This document shows positions 1-8,042 of a stretch of 32,827 bases of DNA, piece by piece (positions within the stretch are counted from its first letter, which is position 1; every line of letters begins with the position of its first letter). This stretch comes from Spirochaetota bacterium (GTDB lineage Bacteria; Spirochaetota; UBA4802; UBA5368). The notes beneath the pieces were generated by a model. The model was not told the DNA's origin, made no database searches, and saw only the letters and a list, made by a program, of their open reading frames with translations. The stretch spans positions 1 to 32,827 of the forward strand of contig JALOTJ010000068.1 of the NCBI GenBank assembly GCA_025457965.1. The letters are read 5' to 3'. A program made the position numbers and the translations under genes.

Positions 1-164
1 TCGGGAGCGAACTTCTCGGCCTTCACTTCGATCGCGCGTCCGATCGTGGTTTTCGCGCGGGTCATCTCGCGGATCGGGACCTCGAGTCGGCAGGATAGTG
101 CGAAGGCCAGCGGAAGTAGGACCAACGCGAGATACGCGGTGCGCCTGATATGGTTATTTTTCAT
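1..164 (-). CDS. Lipoprotein, N-terminal fragment (gene runs off the window)
   Basis: Read on the minus strand from the ATG at 164, the product begins MKNNHIRRTAYLALVLLPLA and continues FALSC before a charged region (EVPIREMTRAKTTIGRAIEVKAEKF). The pattern is two arginines, a hydrophobic stretch and then a cysteine near residue 25. That fits a lipoprotein signal peptide with the relaxed lipobox tolerated in spirochaetes. The mature part is rich in Lys, Ala and Glu and looks helical, as in surface or periplasmic lipoproteins with coiled or TPR-like repeats. A purine-rich GGGAAACC lies just upstream of the ATG. The rest of the gene lies beyond base 1, so no function can be assigned. It is transcribed divergently from the small unit at 288-450. 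Confidence 0.6.
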   Translation of the reverse strand, partial: MKNNHIRRTAYLALVLLPLAFALSCRLEVPIREMTRAKTTIGRAIEVKAEKFAP

Positions 165-287
165 TTGGTTTCCCTGCCCCTGTGATGCATTCGTTGATAG
201 ACCGACAGTGCGGTAAAAAATGAAATCTTTCAAGAAAAAATTATCCAGAAGCGAAACGCGGCAGCGCGGGCGGCGGTAAAAATTAAC
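165..287. other. Divergent intergenic region, partly AT-rich
   Basis: This stretch separates the minus-strand lipoprotein gene from the plus-strand promoter at 288. It carries A/T runs around 214-245. On the minus strand a TTGAAA occurs in the first of these, but no convincing -10 sits at the right distance. I see no gene, hairpin or repeat here. Confidence 0.4.
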
Positions 288-316
288 TTGACAAATCGGC
301 CAAAGTTTTAATTATT
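288..316 (+). promoter_or_regulatory. Candidate sigma-70-type promoter for the leader ORF/HNH unit
   Basis: A perfect TTGACA lies at 288-293. An AT-rich block follows, offering TAATTA at 309-314 (15-nt spacer) or ATTATT at 311-316 (17-nt spacer) as the -10. The predicted transcript would start near 320, very close to the GGAGGA ribosome site at 317-322. Either the first mini-ORF is nearly leaderless or its apparent ribosome site is not used. Confidence 0.45.
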
Positions 317-329
317 GGAGGACTGTCGT

Positions 330-426
330 ATGGCGCTCATTGAGGCGGGTGCGTGCCATGGAAGCGATGAGTAAACGAAAAAAACGGAACACATTCACCA
401 TAAAGGTGCGTAGCTCGAACCCATAG
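330..426 (+). other. Candidate leader mini-ORFs upstream of the HNH gene
   Basis: Two very short reading frames lie between promoter and terminator. The first, 330-374, encodes 14 residues (MALIEAGACHGSDE) and has a good GGAGGA ribosome site 7 nt upstream. The second starts at ATG 358 or ATG 367 and ends at TAG 424-426. From 367 it encodes the 19-residue basic peptide MSKRKKRNTFTIKVRSSNP. The ATG at 367 lies 5 nt before the first frame's TAA (372-374), a spacing that allows translational coupling. The stop at 424-426 falls inside the left arm of the terminator hairpin. Expression and function are inference; the basic peptide could be a real small protein or a regulatory leader. Confidence 0.35.
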
Positions 427-450
427 CGAAAGCTATGGGTTTTTAATTTT
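418..450 (+). terminator. Perfect intrinsic terminator in front of the HNH gene
   Basis: The arms ACCCATAGC (419-427) and GCTATGGGT (432-440) pair perfectly around a GAAA tetraloop (428-431). A418 and T441 add one more pair. TTTTTAATTTT follows at once. This is a textbook Rho-independent terminator. It lies 3 nt upstream of the first possible start of the HNH gene (GTG 454), so that gene must depend on readthrough or on a promoter inside this short stretch. Confidence 0.85.
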
Positions 451-471
451 AACGTGACGAGACGGATAGAG

Positions 472-1083
472 ATGCTGACCTCGGAAGTGCTGGTGCTTAA
501 CGCGGGATTCATCCCGATACGGATTACGTCGGTGAAGGAGGCGATATGTCTGCTCACCTCCGAAAAAGCGGTATCAGTGATCGAGGAGGACCGGTTCGTG
601 CGCTCGCCGTCGCTCTCGATCCGCATACCCTCGGTTATATCCGTGGTCGGTTACAGCAGCTTCCCGAGGAAAAAGGTGGCCTTCTCCAAGCTTAACGTCA
701 TTTACCGCGACGACATGGCATGTCAGTACTGCGGACGCCGCTACTCCATGCGCGAGCTTACCGTCGATCACGTCATACCCCGCAGCAGATGGGAGTCGAT
801 TACGGGGAAGGGACTCACCGACGGCTTCGCGAGCTGGAAAAACCTGGTGTGCGCGTGCAGGTGGTGTAACAGCAGAAAGGGAAATCGGCTTATGAAGGAG
901 ATCGGCTGGGCGCTGCTGCGCGAGCCGTTCGAGCCCGAGTACATGCCGCACCTGGTGATCTCGCACGATAAGGCCGAGAAAAAGGGCTGGCTTCCTTTCT
1001 GTTCGGTCAACGTCAAGATCATCGACCTTATTCTCGACGGCGCCTGCCCGCCCTTATCGCATGCGGGAGCGCGTGTAGTTTAG
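472..1083 (+). CDS. HNH endonuclease family protein
   Basis: The 203-residue product carries the elements of an HNH nuclease: a first CxxC pair (CQYCG), the LTVDHVIPRSRW block with the catalytic Asp-His, and WKNLVCACRWCNSRKGNR supplying the second zinc CxxC and the closing Asn. The cysteines should hold a structural zinc and the DH motif should bind the catalytic metal. The N-terminal 80 residues (LTSEVLVLNAGFIPIRIT onward) are typical of a widespread stand-alone HNH family of unknown biological role. I prefer ATG 472, with purine-rich GGATAGAG upstream, to GTG 454, which lies in the terminator's T-rich tail with no ribosome site. No methylase or restriction partner is nearby. The 3' end overlaps the aconitase gene tail-to-tail by 30 bp. 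Confidence 0.85.
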   Translation: MLTSEVLVLNAGFIPIRITSVKEAICLLTSEKAVSVIEEDRFVRSPSLSIRIPSVISVVGYSSFPRKKVAFSKLNVIYRDDMACQYCGRRYSMRELTVDHVIPRSRWESITGKGLTDGFASWKNLVCACRWCNSRKGNRLMKEIGWALLREPFEPEYMPHLVISHDKAEKKGWLPFCSVNVKIIDLILDGACPPLSHAGARVV

Positions 1084-2985
1084 AAGTCCTCCATCCATCA
1101 GTATTTCGCGCTGGCGACGCGTGGCCTGAAGTTCGAATTCGAACTCCTTTCCGCCTATCCGTATGCCGATCCTGCCTTCTCCCATAATGCGTGAGTGAAG
1201 CCCCGTTGCCGAGAACTTCTGCCCCTGCGCAATGAGCTCGTAATCCGATTCATCCGCGAGCACGAGCGGCAGTATGCCGAAATTAACCAGGTTCGCAGCG
1301 TGAATCCGCTCGAACGATTTCGCCATGACGATGCGGACACCCAGATACATGGGACAAATCGCTGCATGTTCGCGGCTCGATCCCTGCCCGTAGCTGTGCC
1401 CTCCGAGAATTGCGCCATACAGGCCCTGCGCTTTTCCTTCAAGCGCGCGTGTGGAGAAATTCGGGTCGACATTTTCGAAAACGTATTCGGCGTATTTCGG
1501 GATGTTGGAGCGATAGATGAGGCGCGCACCGGCGGGCATGATATGGTCGGTGGTGATCTTGTCGCCCACCTTGAGCTGAATCAGGCCGTTGATCGCATCC
1601 GTGAGCGGGACGGTATAGGGTGGTTCACCGATATTCGGTCCCCGGAAGACGGGAGCGGTAGTATCGGACGGCGGAATGATCATACTGTCGTCGATGATGA
1701 ATGATTCAGGGGCGTCCACGGCCGGGTACATCTCCGCGGAAACGTCCATGGGATCAACGAGCTCGCCGGCAAGCGCCGAAAGGGCGGCTGTCTCGGGGCT
1801 CACCAGGTACACCTGCGCGGAATTGGTGCCGGAGCGCCCCTCGAAATTGCGGTTGTTGGTGCGAAGCGACACACCCCCGGTTTGCGGGGCCTGTCCGGCG
1901 CCGATGCAGAATCCGCAGGCCGATTCCATTATGCGCGCACCCGCGGCGATCATGTCGGCGAGCGCGCCGTCGCGCGCGATCATCTCGAAGACCTGGCGCG
2001 AGCCCGGCGCGATCGCCAGGCTGACATCGGGATGCACCTTGCGTCCCTTCACTATCGCCGCGACGGTGGCGAGGTCCCTGTAGGATGAATTGGTGCAGCT
2101 GCCGATGGCGACCTGGTTTATTTTCATTCCCTTCAGGGCGGAGACTTTCTCGATGTTGTCGGGCGAATGCGGGCGGGCGATCATCGGCTCGAGCCTGTCA
2201 AGATCGATCTCGACGGTGCGATCGTATACGGCGTCGGGATCGGGGAGGATTTCCCGCCAGGAGCTCTCCCTGGCCTGTGCGCGCAGGAAGGCGCGGGTTA
2301 AGTTGTCGCTCGGGAAGACCGAGGTCGTCACGCCGAGCTCCGCTCCCATGTTGGTGATCGTGGCGCGTTCGGGGACCGAAAGCATCGCGACGCCGGGGCC
2401 CGTATATTCGATCATCGTGCCGACGTTGCCCCTGGTCGTAAGTATCGAGAGCACCTGCAGGATGATGTCCTTGGCGCTCACCCAGGGACGGAGCCTGCCG
2501 GTGAGGCGCACGTTGAGCACGCGGGGACATGCCAGGAAAAACGGCCCGCCGCCCATCGCGACCGCCACGTCGAGGCCTCCCGCGCCGATGGCGATCATGC
2601 CGATCCCGCCGCCGGTGGGCGTATGCGAATCGGAACCGAGAAGCGTGGCTCCGGGCCTCCCGAAGCGCTCGAGATGCACCTGGTGGCAGATCCCGTTGCC
2701 GGCGCGTGAGTAGTGGATGCCATAGTTCGCGTTCATGGTCTGCAGGTAGCGGTGGTCGTCCGAATTTTCGAAACCGGTCTGAAGCGTGTTGTGGTCGACG
2801 TAGGAGACCGAGATCTCGGTACGTACGCGCGGTATGCCCATCGCCTCGAACTGGAGATAGGCCATGGTCCCCGTGGCGTCCTGGGTGAGGGTCTGGTCGA
2901 TGCGTATGCCGATCTCGCTACCCGGGACGATCTCTCCCTCGACGAGGTGGTCTTTCAATATCTTGTAAACGACGTTGTCGCCCAT
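1054..2985 (-). CDS. acn: Aconitate hydratase
   Basis: The 643-residue product should isomerise citrate and isocitrate through cis-aconitate in the TCA cycle. The three cysteines that hold the [4Fe-4S] cluster are visible: C297 in GSCTNSS, and C357 and C360 in ACGFC. GSDSHTPTGGG (about 118-127) is a conserved active-site segment. The C-terminal swivel domain shows KITTDHIMPAG and GHSYGQGSSREHAA. At about 640 residues it matches the compact bacterial/Aquifex-type single-chain aconitase rather than the roughly 890-residue AcnA or AcnB. The ATG at 2985 has AGGAG about 9 nt upstream. The gene is the last in the minus-strand run, 83 bp after the PseG-like gene. Substrates other than citrate (homoaconitate, methylcitrate derivatives) cannot be excluded. 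Confidence 0.93.
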   Translation of the reverse strand: MGDNVVYKILKDHLVEGEIVPGSEIGIRIDQTLTQDATGTMAYLQFEAMGIPRVRTEISVSYVDHNTLQTGFENSDDHRYLQTMNANYGIHYSRAGNGICHQVHLERFGRPGATLLGSDSHTPTGGGIGMIAIGAGGLDVAVAMGGGPFFLACPRVLNVRLTGRLRPWVSAKDIILQVLSILTTRGNVGTMIEYTGPGVAMLSVPERATITNMGAELGVTTSVFPSDNLTRAFLRAQARESSWREILPDPDAVYDRTVEIDLDRLEPMIARPHSPDNIEKVSALKGMKINQVAIGSCTNSSYRDLATVAAIVKGRKVHPDVSLAIAPGSRQVFEMIARDGALADMIAAGARIMESACGFCIGAGQAPQTGGVSLRTNNRNFEGRSGTNSAQVYLVSPETAALSALAGELVDPMDVSAEMYPAVDAPESFIIDDSMIIPPSDTTAPVFRGPNIGEPPYTVPLTDAINGLIQLKVGDKITTDHIMPAGARLIYRSNIPKYAEYVFENVDPNFSTRALEGKAQGLYGAILGGHSYGQGSSREHAAICPMYLGVRIVMAKSFERIHAANLVNFGILPLVLADESDYELIAQGQKFSATGLHSRIMGEGRIGIRIGGKEFEFELQATRRQREILMDGGLLNYTRSRMR

Positions 2986-3068
2986 GTGCCCGCTCCTGTC
3001 ATGCTGATGTTCCGTCAGTCGGCCATATACAGGTGCGCCGGAATTTTTCGCGCCACCGTGGCCGTTCC

Positions 3069-3986
3069 TCAGACCATAGTTCTGAGCAGTCCGGAGAACC
3101 TGTCAAGATTTTCTCGCGCGGCCGCGTACGGGCCCGCCGCGGAGACCTTCACGCCGTCAGCGGCGAGGGCCGAGTCGCGGATGGCCGTGGCGGCCGCGGC
3201 GGCATCAAGCGTGTCGCGCGTTCCGAGGTTTTGGATGCCGAGGTCGGCGGGAGCGATATCGCACAGGCGGGAGTGGTATTGTGAGGGATTGATGGCGACA
3301 AGCCTGCAGGAGGCCGCGCGGGCCTCGTACAGGGCGATGCCGAAGTGCGAGATCAGTACCCTGGACGAGAGCAGGAGGCGGGCGTAGTCATCCCGCCCGA
3401 CCGCCTTTGTCGTTGATCCGTCGCGCATGAACGAACCAGTTCCCCGGAAGACGGCGAAGCGGGAGTCCGGGGGGATGAGCGAAACGAGGAAATCCACATA
3501 CTCGTCGGCCGGGGAAGACCCGGCATAGACGGTGAAATCGAGGTTCTTTTCGATGACGGCGTCGCCGAGCTTTTCGAGCGCGGAGCAGAAGTCGTACCCG
3601 TAGAGAAACAGCCCGCGCCCGGATTGTTCGGTAGGCGCGGCCGTGTACGGATTGGGAAGCAGGTCGATGGCGTAGTCGGCGGTTTCACGCCCAGGTCCCA
3701 GGTCGTCGACACAGAGCACGGGCGCCGATTTCTGTAAGCGGCTGATCTCCTCGACGCTCGAGTCGCGCCTGTCGCGGACGAAGAGCGAAACCCGGCCGTC
3801 GGGCTCTGGTCGAACGTGACGGCGAAGCTGTTCGGGAAGAAAATCGGGGCAGGCGTCGGCCACCAGCATTGCACGCATGCCGGTACCGGTGACAAGGTGG
3901 TTCAGGAGCGATGCCATCCGCTGGATGTGGCCACGGCCGAGAGAGCCGTCCCATCCGGTGAGAATGGCGATCAGCGGTTCAGGCAT
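3069..3986 (-). CDS. PseG/SpsG-like nucleotide-sugar hydrolase or GT-B protein
   Basis: The 305-residue protein has the glycine-rich N-terminus of the PseG/SpsG group, with GRGHIQRM at 17-24. In PseG this region contributes the active-site histidine used to release UDP from a nucleotide-activated trideoxy sugar. The C-terminal half has a GT-B-like segment, [30 protein letters not shown], where PseG and MurG enzymes bind the nucleotide. The start overlaps the end of the SpsF-like gene by 8 nt, so the two are probably translationally coupled. PseG and CMP-sugar transferases belong to pseudaminic or sialic-type sugar pathways, often for flagellin or surface glycans. The other genes of those pathways (aminotransferase, acetyltransferase, synthase) are absent here, so the true substrate is open. 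Confidence 0.7.
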   Translation of the reverse strand: MPEPLIAILTGWDGSLGRGHIQRMASLLNHLVTGTGMRAMLVADACPDFLPEQLRRHVRPEPDGRVSLFVRDRRDSSVEEISRLQKSAPVLCVDDLGPGRETADYAIDLLPNPYTAAPTEQSGRGLFLYGYDFCSALEKLGDAVIEKNLDFTVYAGSSPADEYVDFLVSLIPPDSRFAVFRGTGSFMRDGSTTKAVGRDDYARLLLSSRVLISHFGIALYEARAASCRLVAINPSQYHSRLCDIAPADLGIQNLGTRDTLDAAAAATAIRDSALAADGVKVSAAGPYAAARENLDRFSGLLRTMV

Positions 3987-4761
3987 TCCCGCTCTCCGCG
4001 TGCCGCATGGAGCGCTGGCTTACCCCGGCGTTAAGCGAAATTATTTCGGGGTGCTTTTTAACGTAGTGTATGATGTCCGCCAGCGGAATAACCTCCCCGT
4101 GGTAGAGGTTCTCAAAGAGCGTCGCGGCGAGGCGAAAGTCCTCCTCGGTGTCTACCGTGAGGCGAAGGTCGGGATAGGGGTTCCTGAGGTTCGCAGTGGG
4201 CCGCTCGATGCGAAAGAGCTCCGGGTGCTCTTTTATGTACGGCGTCACGTGTTCGCGGTGATAGGCCTTGCTGTTCTGCCTGTAGGCCTCCTCGAGGGCC
4301 TCGCGCTTGATAATCTCGACGGCGGTACCCAGCGGCAGGTTCGAGAGCGAACAGAGGTCCGCGGTCGATTCGAGCGCTATTTCGACGGCCATCGACGCAT
4401 ATTCGGGGTCGGTGAACGGATTGTCGCCGGTTACGCGCACAATGTAGTCGCCGCCGAATTCGAGGGCCGAGAGATAATAGCGCTCCAGCACGTTGTCGAT
4501 CGATCCCACGAAGACGCCCGCGCTCATCGAACGGGCAAGCTCGATGATGGGCGCGTTCTCCTCGCCGATACTTGTTGCAACGACGACGGCCTCGACGCCT
4601 TCGATGCGCTGGGCCCGGTCAATGACGTGAGCGAGCAGCGGACTGCCTGCCAGTTCGAGCATCGCCTTTCCGGGGAGGCGCTTTGACTGCATGCGCGCCT
4701 GAATTACCGCGGTGACGCGCGGCTTGAGCTTTTTGCCGTTTACGATTCCATTTACAACCAT
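3979..4761 (-). CDS. SpsF-like cytidylyltransferase (acylneuraminate/KDO type)
   Basis: The 260-residue product should transfer CMP from CTP to a sugar acid or related acceptor. The nucleotide-binding signature is intact: [17 protein letters not shown] at about 18-34. The metal-binding acid block [10 protein letters not shown] is at 111-120. [14 protein letters not shown] (141-154) and the LTVDTEEDF segment near 201-209 are typical of the SpsF/NeuA-like family. The ATG at 4761 has AGGAAAG upstream. It follows the spiro-SPASM gene by 21 bp and overlaps the PseG-like gene. The same block order recurs, with almost no gaps, in the N-terminal half of the neighbouring spiro-SPASM protein. The substrate is unknown. 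Confidence 0.85.
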   Translation of the reverse strand: MVVNGIVNGKKLKPRVTAVIQARMQSKRLPGKAMLELAGSPLLAHVIDRAQRIEGVEAVVVATSIGEENAPIIELARSMSAGVFVGSIDNVLERYYLSALEFGGDYIVRVTGDNPFTDPEYASMAVEIALESTADLCSLSNLPLGTAVEIIKREALEEAYRQNSKAYHREHVTPYIKEHPELFRIERPTANLRNPYPDLRLTVDTEEDFRLAATLFENLYHGEVIPLADIIHYVKKHPEIISLNAGVSQRSMRHAESGNA

Positions 4762-4782
4762 TTTCTTTCCTGTGGGCTTTAT

Positions 4783-6267
4783 TTAGAGGTTGAACGTGTA
4801 CCACTCGTCGCAGGAGCGGCAATCGGGCCGGGAGGCCAGTCCGCCCTTGTAGTCCCGCACGAACGATTCCCGCGACTTTTCCCAGAGGGCCTGGAGCGTT
4901 TCGTTTGCGAGCGTGCCGAGGGCGGAAGCGCCGTCGACGTCCTGCCTGCAGAAGGCGATCCTTCCGTCGGAGAGTACATAACAGTCGCGCTGAAGGTGCC
5001 AGCAGGGGATTCTGTCGAGCGGAGAGAGGTCGCTGTAGCGACGGTCTTCGATCATGCCGAGATAGGTGTTTTGCTTCTGTAGGATGATCGGAACGCCGCT
5101 CTTTTCCCAGGCGTCGTAATAGCGGTCCAGGAAGGGCTCGGTTTCATTGATCTTGAGTATCTGTACATAGAGGTTTTCTTTGCCGGGTAACGCCTCCCTG
5201 AGCGCGAGCAGGTTGCGGTGCACCCGCTCGAAGTGGTCCGTTCCGTGAAGCGCCGCGTAGGTCGAAGGGTCGATCGCGTTCAGGTTGACGATAACACGGA
5301 GGCGCTCGTCGTCGGCCGATCTGACGAAGGAGGCGAAGTTTTCCCCGGCAAGAAGCCCGTTTGTCTCGATGACGAGGTTTTTCAGGAGCGGCTCACGGAG
5401 CACGCGAGAAGTAAGCTCGTAGAACGATCCGTGCATGAGTGGCTCGCCGGACCCACCGTAGCAGAGTGAGTAGGGGAGGGCGAAGAATGCCAGCCCTTCG
5501 ATGAGGCGTTCGAACAGGCATGCCTCCATATCCCCGTGCTCGGAGGACAGTTTCTTGCGAAAGCAGAATACGCAGTCGAGATCGCACCGTCCGGTAAGCT
5601 CAATTTCGAGGTAGGACGGGCCGACATGAAGCGCCTGCGGATTCTCGTTGATGATCTGCCCTATTTCCGCGTAGGAGGGCTTTTTACCGGTGATGGAGAT
5701 GATGTTTTCCATGATGCGCCGTTCGCGCCGGTCGCCCGAGCGGAAAGAGAGGCGTTTTTCCCTGATGTCGGGATCGCGATAATAGAGTTCCACGTCGAAC
5801 TGGTTTATGTTCGAGCGGACGACCTCGGAGAGTGGGAGCATGGTGCCGTCGGATTCCGGCAACGATTTCACGAGCTCGCGCGCGATGAGCTCGCAGGAAT
5901 AGCCGCGCGGGAGGTTTTCGGAATAGGTGAACTCGGCCAGATAGCGCAGGTGGACGTCGAGCATATCCTTAATGATTTCGGGGTCGAGAAACGGTGAGTC
6001 AGCGTACATAAGTGCTATGTGGTCGGCTTCGGTTTCGGAGAAGAGGCGTTTCCAGAAGGCGACGTCGTCGCGGTCGCTCCTGACGTTGAAACAGGGCGTT
6101 CCGACAAGGGAGCCGGAATACGACGCGGGCGCGGTTACATGGACTCCGGAGAAAACGCCGAGCGCCAGAAGCGCTTTCCTCAGCGTATCGGGTACGAATT
6201 CCCCGGCCACGCTAAGGTCGGCGTCGGCGAGGCCGTCTTCTATGTACAGCAGGGCATCGACTTTCAA
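4783..6267 (-). CDS. Spiro-SPASM protein: degenerate cytidylyltransferase fused to radical SAM/SPASM
   Basis: This 494-residue protein has two parts. Residues 1-215 resemble an SpsF cytidylyltransferase (DSPFLDPE at 90-97, NLPRGYSCELIARE at 118-131) but lack the QARMxSxRLPGK nucleotide signature. Residues 216-494 form a radical SAM enzyme with CDLDCVFC giving C228, C232 and C235 for the SAM-binding [4Fe-4S] cluster, and YGGSGEPL as the GGEP-like motif. A C-terminal SPASM-type cysteine set (C422, C429, C440, C483, C486) could bind auxiliary clusters. I chose TTG at 6267 because GGAGG stands 5 nt before it; the gene lies 9 bp after the surA-like gene. Proteins of this architecture are known as spiro-SPASM in spirochaetes. 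The reaction is unknown. SPASM enzymes often modify peptides, but the sugar-type neighbours suggest a glycan or glycosylated-protein role. Confidence 0.85.
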   Translation of the reverse strand: MKVDALLYIEDGLADADLSVAGEFVPDTLRKALLALGVFSGVHVTAPASYSGSLVGTPCFNVRSDRDDVAFWKRLFSETEADHIALMYADSPFLDPEIIKDMLDVHLRYLAEFTYSENLPRGYSCELIARELVKSLPESDGTMLPLSEVVRSNINQFDVELYYRDPDIREKRLSFRSGDRRERRIMENIISITGKKPSYAEIGQIINENPQALHVGPSYLEIELTGRCDLDCVFCFRKKLSSEHGDMEACLFERLIEGLAFFALPYSLCYGGSGEPLMHGSFYELTSRVLREPLLKNLVIETNGLLAGENFASFVRSADDERLRVIVNLNAIDPSTYAALHGTDHFERVHRNLLALREALPGKENLYVQILKINETEPFLDRYYDAWEKSGVPIILQKQNTYLGMIEDRRYSDLSPLDRIPCWHLQRDCYVLSDGRIAFCRQDVDGASALGTLANETLQALWEKSRESFVRDYKGGLASRPDCRSCDEWYTFNL

Positions 6268-6276
6268 CGCGGCCTC

Positions 6277-7236
6277 CTACGCCTTTACGTAGTCTTCCAT
6301 GTAGATTCGAACCTCGGATTCCCTGCGGCGCTGGACCACCCATTTGGCGAACTGCTCGGCGAGTTTCTGCTGGAAAAGCATGCTGACGATCCGGTCTTCT
6401 ACCGAGTCGAAGGTTACGGGCCTCTTACCCAGGAATTTGACCAGGTGGTATCCGTAACCGGATTTGATGGCGGCGGAAAGCTGGCCGTCCCTCATCTGGA
6501 ATACCTGGTTGGCAAAATAAGGGTCGAGTTCCGCAAGCGACATCCACCCGATCGCGCCGCCTTTTTTGGAGGTGCCCGGGTCCTCGGAGTGCGCGGCCGC
6601 AAGCTGCTCGAAGGGTTCACCACGGGTGATGCGCTGGCGAAGCGCGTTGATTTCGGCGATCACGCGCTTTTCCTCGCCGAGCGAAGCGTTTTTGGGGCGA
6701 ATCAGTATGTGCCTGACATTGACCTCGAAGCCGAGTTTGGCCTTGTTCGCGTTATACCAGTCCATGGCTTCCCGGCGGGTGGGAGGCGACACGCCGATGG
6801 CCAGCGACATCACCTGCTCGGTGATAAGGGACTTGCGGATATCCTCCCTGTATTCGTCGAAGGGGATGTTTTCCGCCTTTTCAACGCGCTTTTTGAAGTC
6901 ATCCATTGAGGCGATGTTCATTCGGCCCATGAGTTTCTTAATGTGGTTGGTCACCTTTTCGTCGCTGACGACGATGGACTGCTGTTCGGCCTCCTGGATA
7001 ACGATGGAGTCCTCGATGAACCGGTCGAGCAGCCTGCTCCTTTCGTAAGCAAGCCGGTTCCGCGGCACATTCCTCCTCTGTTGCAGGCGAGTCAATCTTC
7101 CAGCCACCTCGCTTTCGACGATGGGCCTGTCGTTGACGACGGCGATGACCCTGTCGAAGGGTTCCCACGAATAGGCCGCGGAGGAAGAGGCGAGTACGAT
7201 GAGCGTGAAAAGAGCGATATGTTTCGTAGTTTTCAT
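6277..7236 (-). CDS. Periplasmic SurA/PpiC-type peptidyl-prolyl isomerase
   Basis: The 319-residue product starts with a classic signal peptide (MKTTKHIALFTLIVLASSSAAYS) and is therefore periplasmic. Residues about 25-165 match the SurA N-terminal chaperone domain (DRVIAVVNDRPIVESEV, then a helical block). Residues about 172-270 form a parvulin domain with VRHILIRPK, GGAIGWM and GYGYHLVKF. It should help outer-membrane proteins fold. It has a single parvulin domain, whereas E. coli SurA has two. It starts 5 bp after murI and is followed after 9 bp by the spiro-SPASM gene, so it is very likely part of the cimA-led operon. Confidence 0.87.
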   Translation of the reverse strand: MKTTKHIALFTLIVLASSSAAYSWEPFDRVIAVVNDRPIVESEVAGRLTRLQQRRNVPRNRLAYERSRLLDRFIEDSIVIQEAEQQSIVVSDEKVTNHIKKLMGRMNIASMDDFKKRVEKAENIPFDEYREDIRKSLITEQVMSLAIGVSPPTRREAMDWYNANKAKLGFEVNVRHILIRPKNASLGEEKRVIAEINALRQRITRGEPFEQLAAAHSEDPGTSKKGGAIGWMSLAELDPYFANQVFQMRDGQLSAAIKSGYGYHLVKFLGKRPVTFDSVEDRIVSMLFQQKLAEQFAKWVVQRRRESEVRIYMEDYVKA

Positions 7237-7241
7237 TGCCT

Positions 7242-8042
7242 TCAGCCGGGAATAACCAGTTTTTTTATTTCTGAACCATTGTCGCCGAAAAACACGGACT
7301 TGAGCCGCTGAATGGTATCGGTAAGGTCCGAGGCGTACAGCTCAATATCACCGCGACCTCCCCGATTTTCAAGGCTTTTTTCCTTCAGGATGGCACTTAC
7401 CTCGCGGGCAATTTCGACACCCGTGTCGATGAGGTCCATGCCGGGAAAGACCTCGGTAATGGCCTTTTTCAGCAGGGGGAAATGCGTACATCCCAGTATG
7501 AGGTTGCGGACGCCGCCGTCGTACATCTCCTGCAGGTAGCGCCGGGCGGCGAGTCGTGTGATCTCGTCGTCTATCCATCCCTCTTCGGTGAGCGATACGA
7601 AAAGGGTCGCGTGCTGCTGGACGACCCTCATGCCGGGGGATAGCTTTTGTATCTCGCGCACGTAAGAGCCGCTGTTTACCGTGGCGCGCGTTCCAATGAC
7701 ACCGACGGTGCTCCCGGACGCACGCGCGCACGCGGCGCGCGCACCGGCCTCGATAACACCGATGACGGGCAGGGGATACTCCTTTTTCAAAATTTCCAGC
7801 GCCGCGGCAGAGGAGGTGTTGCAGGCGACGACGATCATCTTGACGCCTCGCGAGACCAGGTAATCGGTTATCTCGCGGGAGTAGCGGATTACGGTGTCGA
7901 TCGAACGGGTGCCGTACGGGAAGCGCAGGGTGTCGCCGAAATAGATTATGTTCTCCAACGGCAGGAGGTCCCGTATCGCCTTGCAGACGGTAAGCCCCCC
8001 GACGCCGGAGTCGAATATGCCTACGGGACGCTCATCCATCAA
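7242..8042 (-). CDS. murI: Glutamate racemase
   Basis: The 266-residue product makes D-glutamate for peptidoglycan. The two catalytic cysteines are present: C74 in VACNTSS and C185 in GCTHFPLL. The substrate-binding DSGVGGLTV block is at 11-19, and the conserved GDTLRFPYG follows at 36-44. Length is normal for MurI. The gene begins with ATG-ATG, and its start overlaps the end of cimA by 11 nt, suggesting translational coupling. No frameshift or missing motif is seen. Confidence 0.95.
   Translation of the reverse strand: MMDERPVGIFDSGVGGLTVCKAIRDLLPLENIIYFGDTLRFPYGTRSIDTVIRYSREITDYLVSRGVKMIVVACNTSSAAALEILKKEYPLPVIGVIEAGARAACARASGSTVGVIGTRATVNSGSYVREIQKLSPGMRVVQQHATLFVSLTEEGWIDDEITRLAARRYLQEMYDGGVRNLILGCTHFPLLKKAITEVFPGMDLIDTGVEIAREVSAILKEKSLENRGGRGDIELYASDLTDTIQRLKSVFFGDNGSEIKKLVIPG

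Noticed and set aside
3030-3068. Hairpin after the PseG-like gene as a terminator
   Set aside because: The stem is 4-5 bp and is followed on the minus strand by A residues, not T, so it does not look like an intrinsic terminator.
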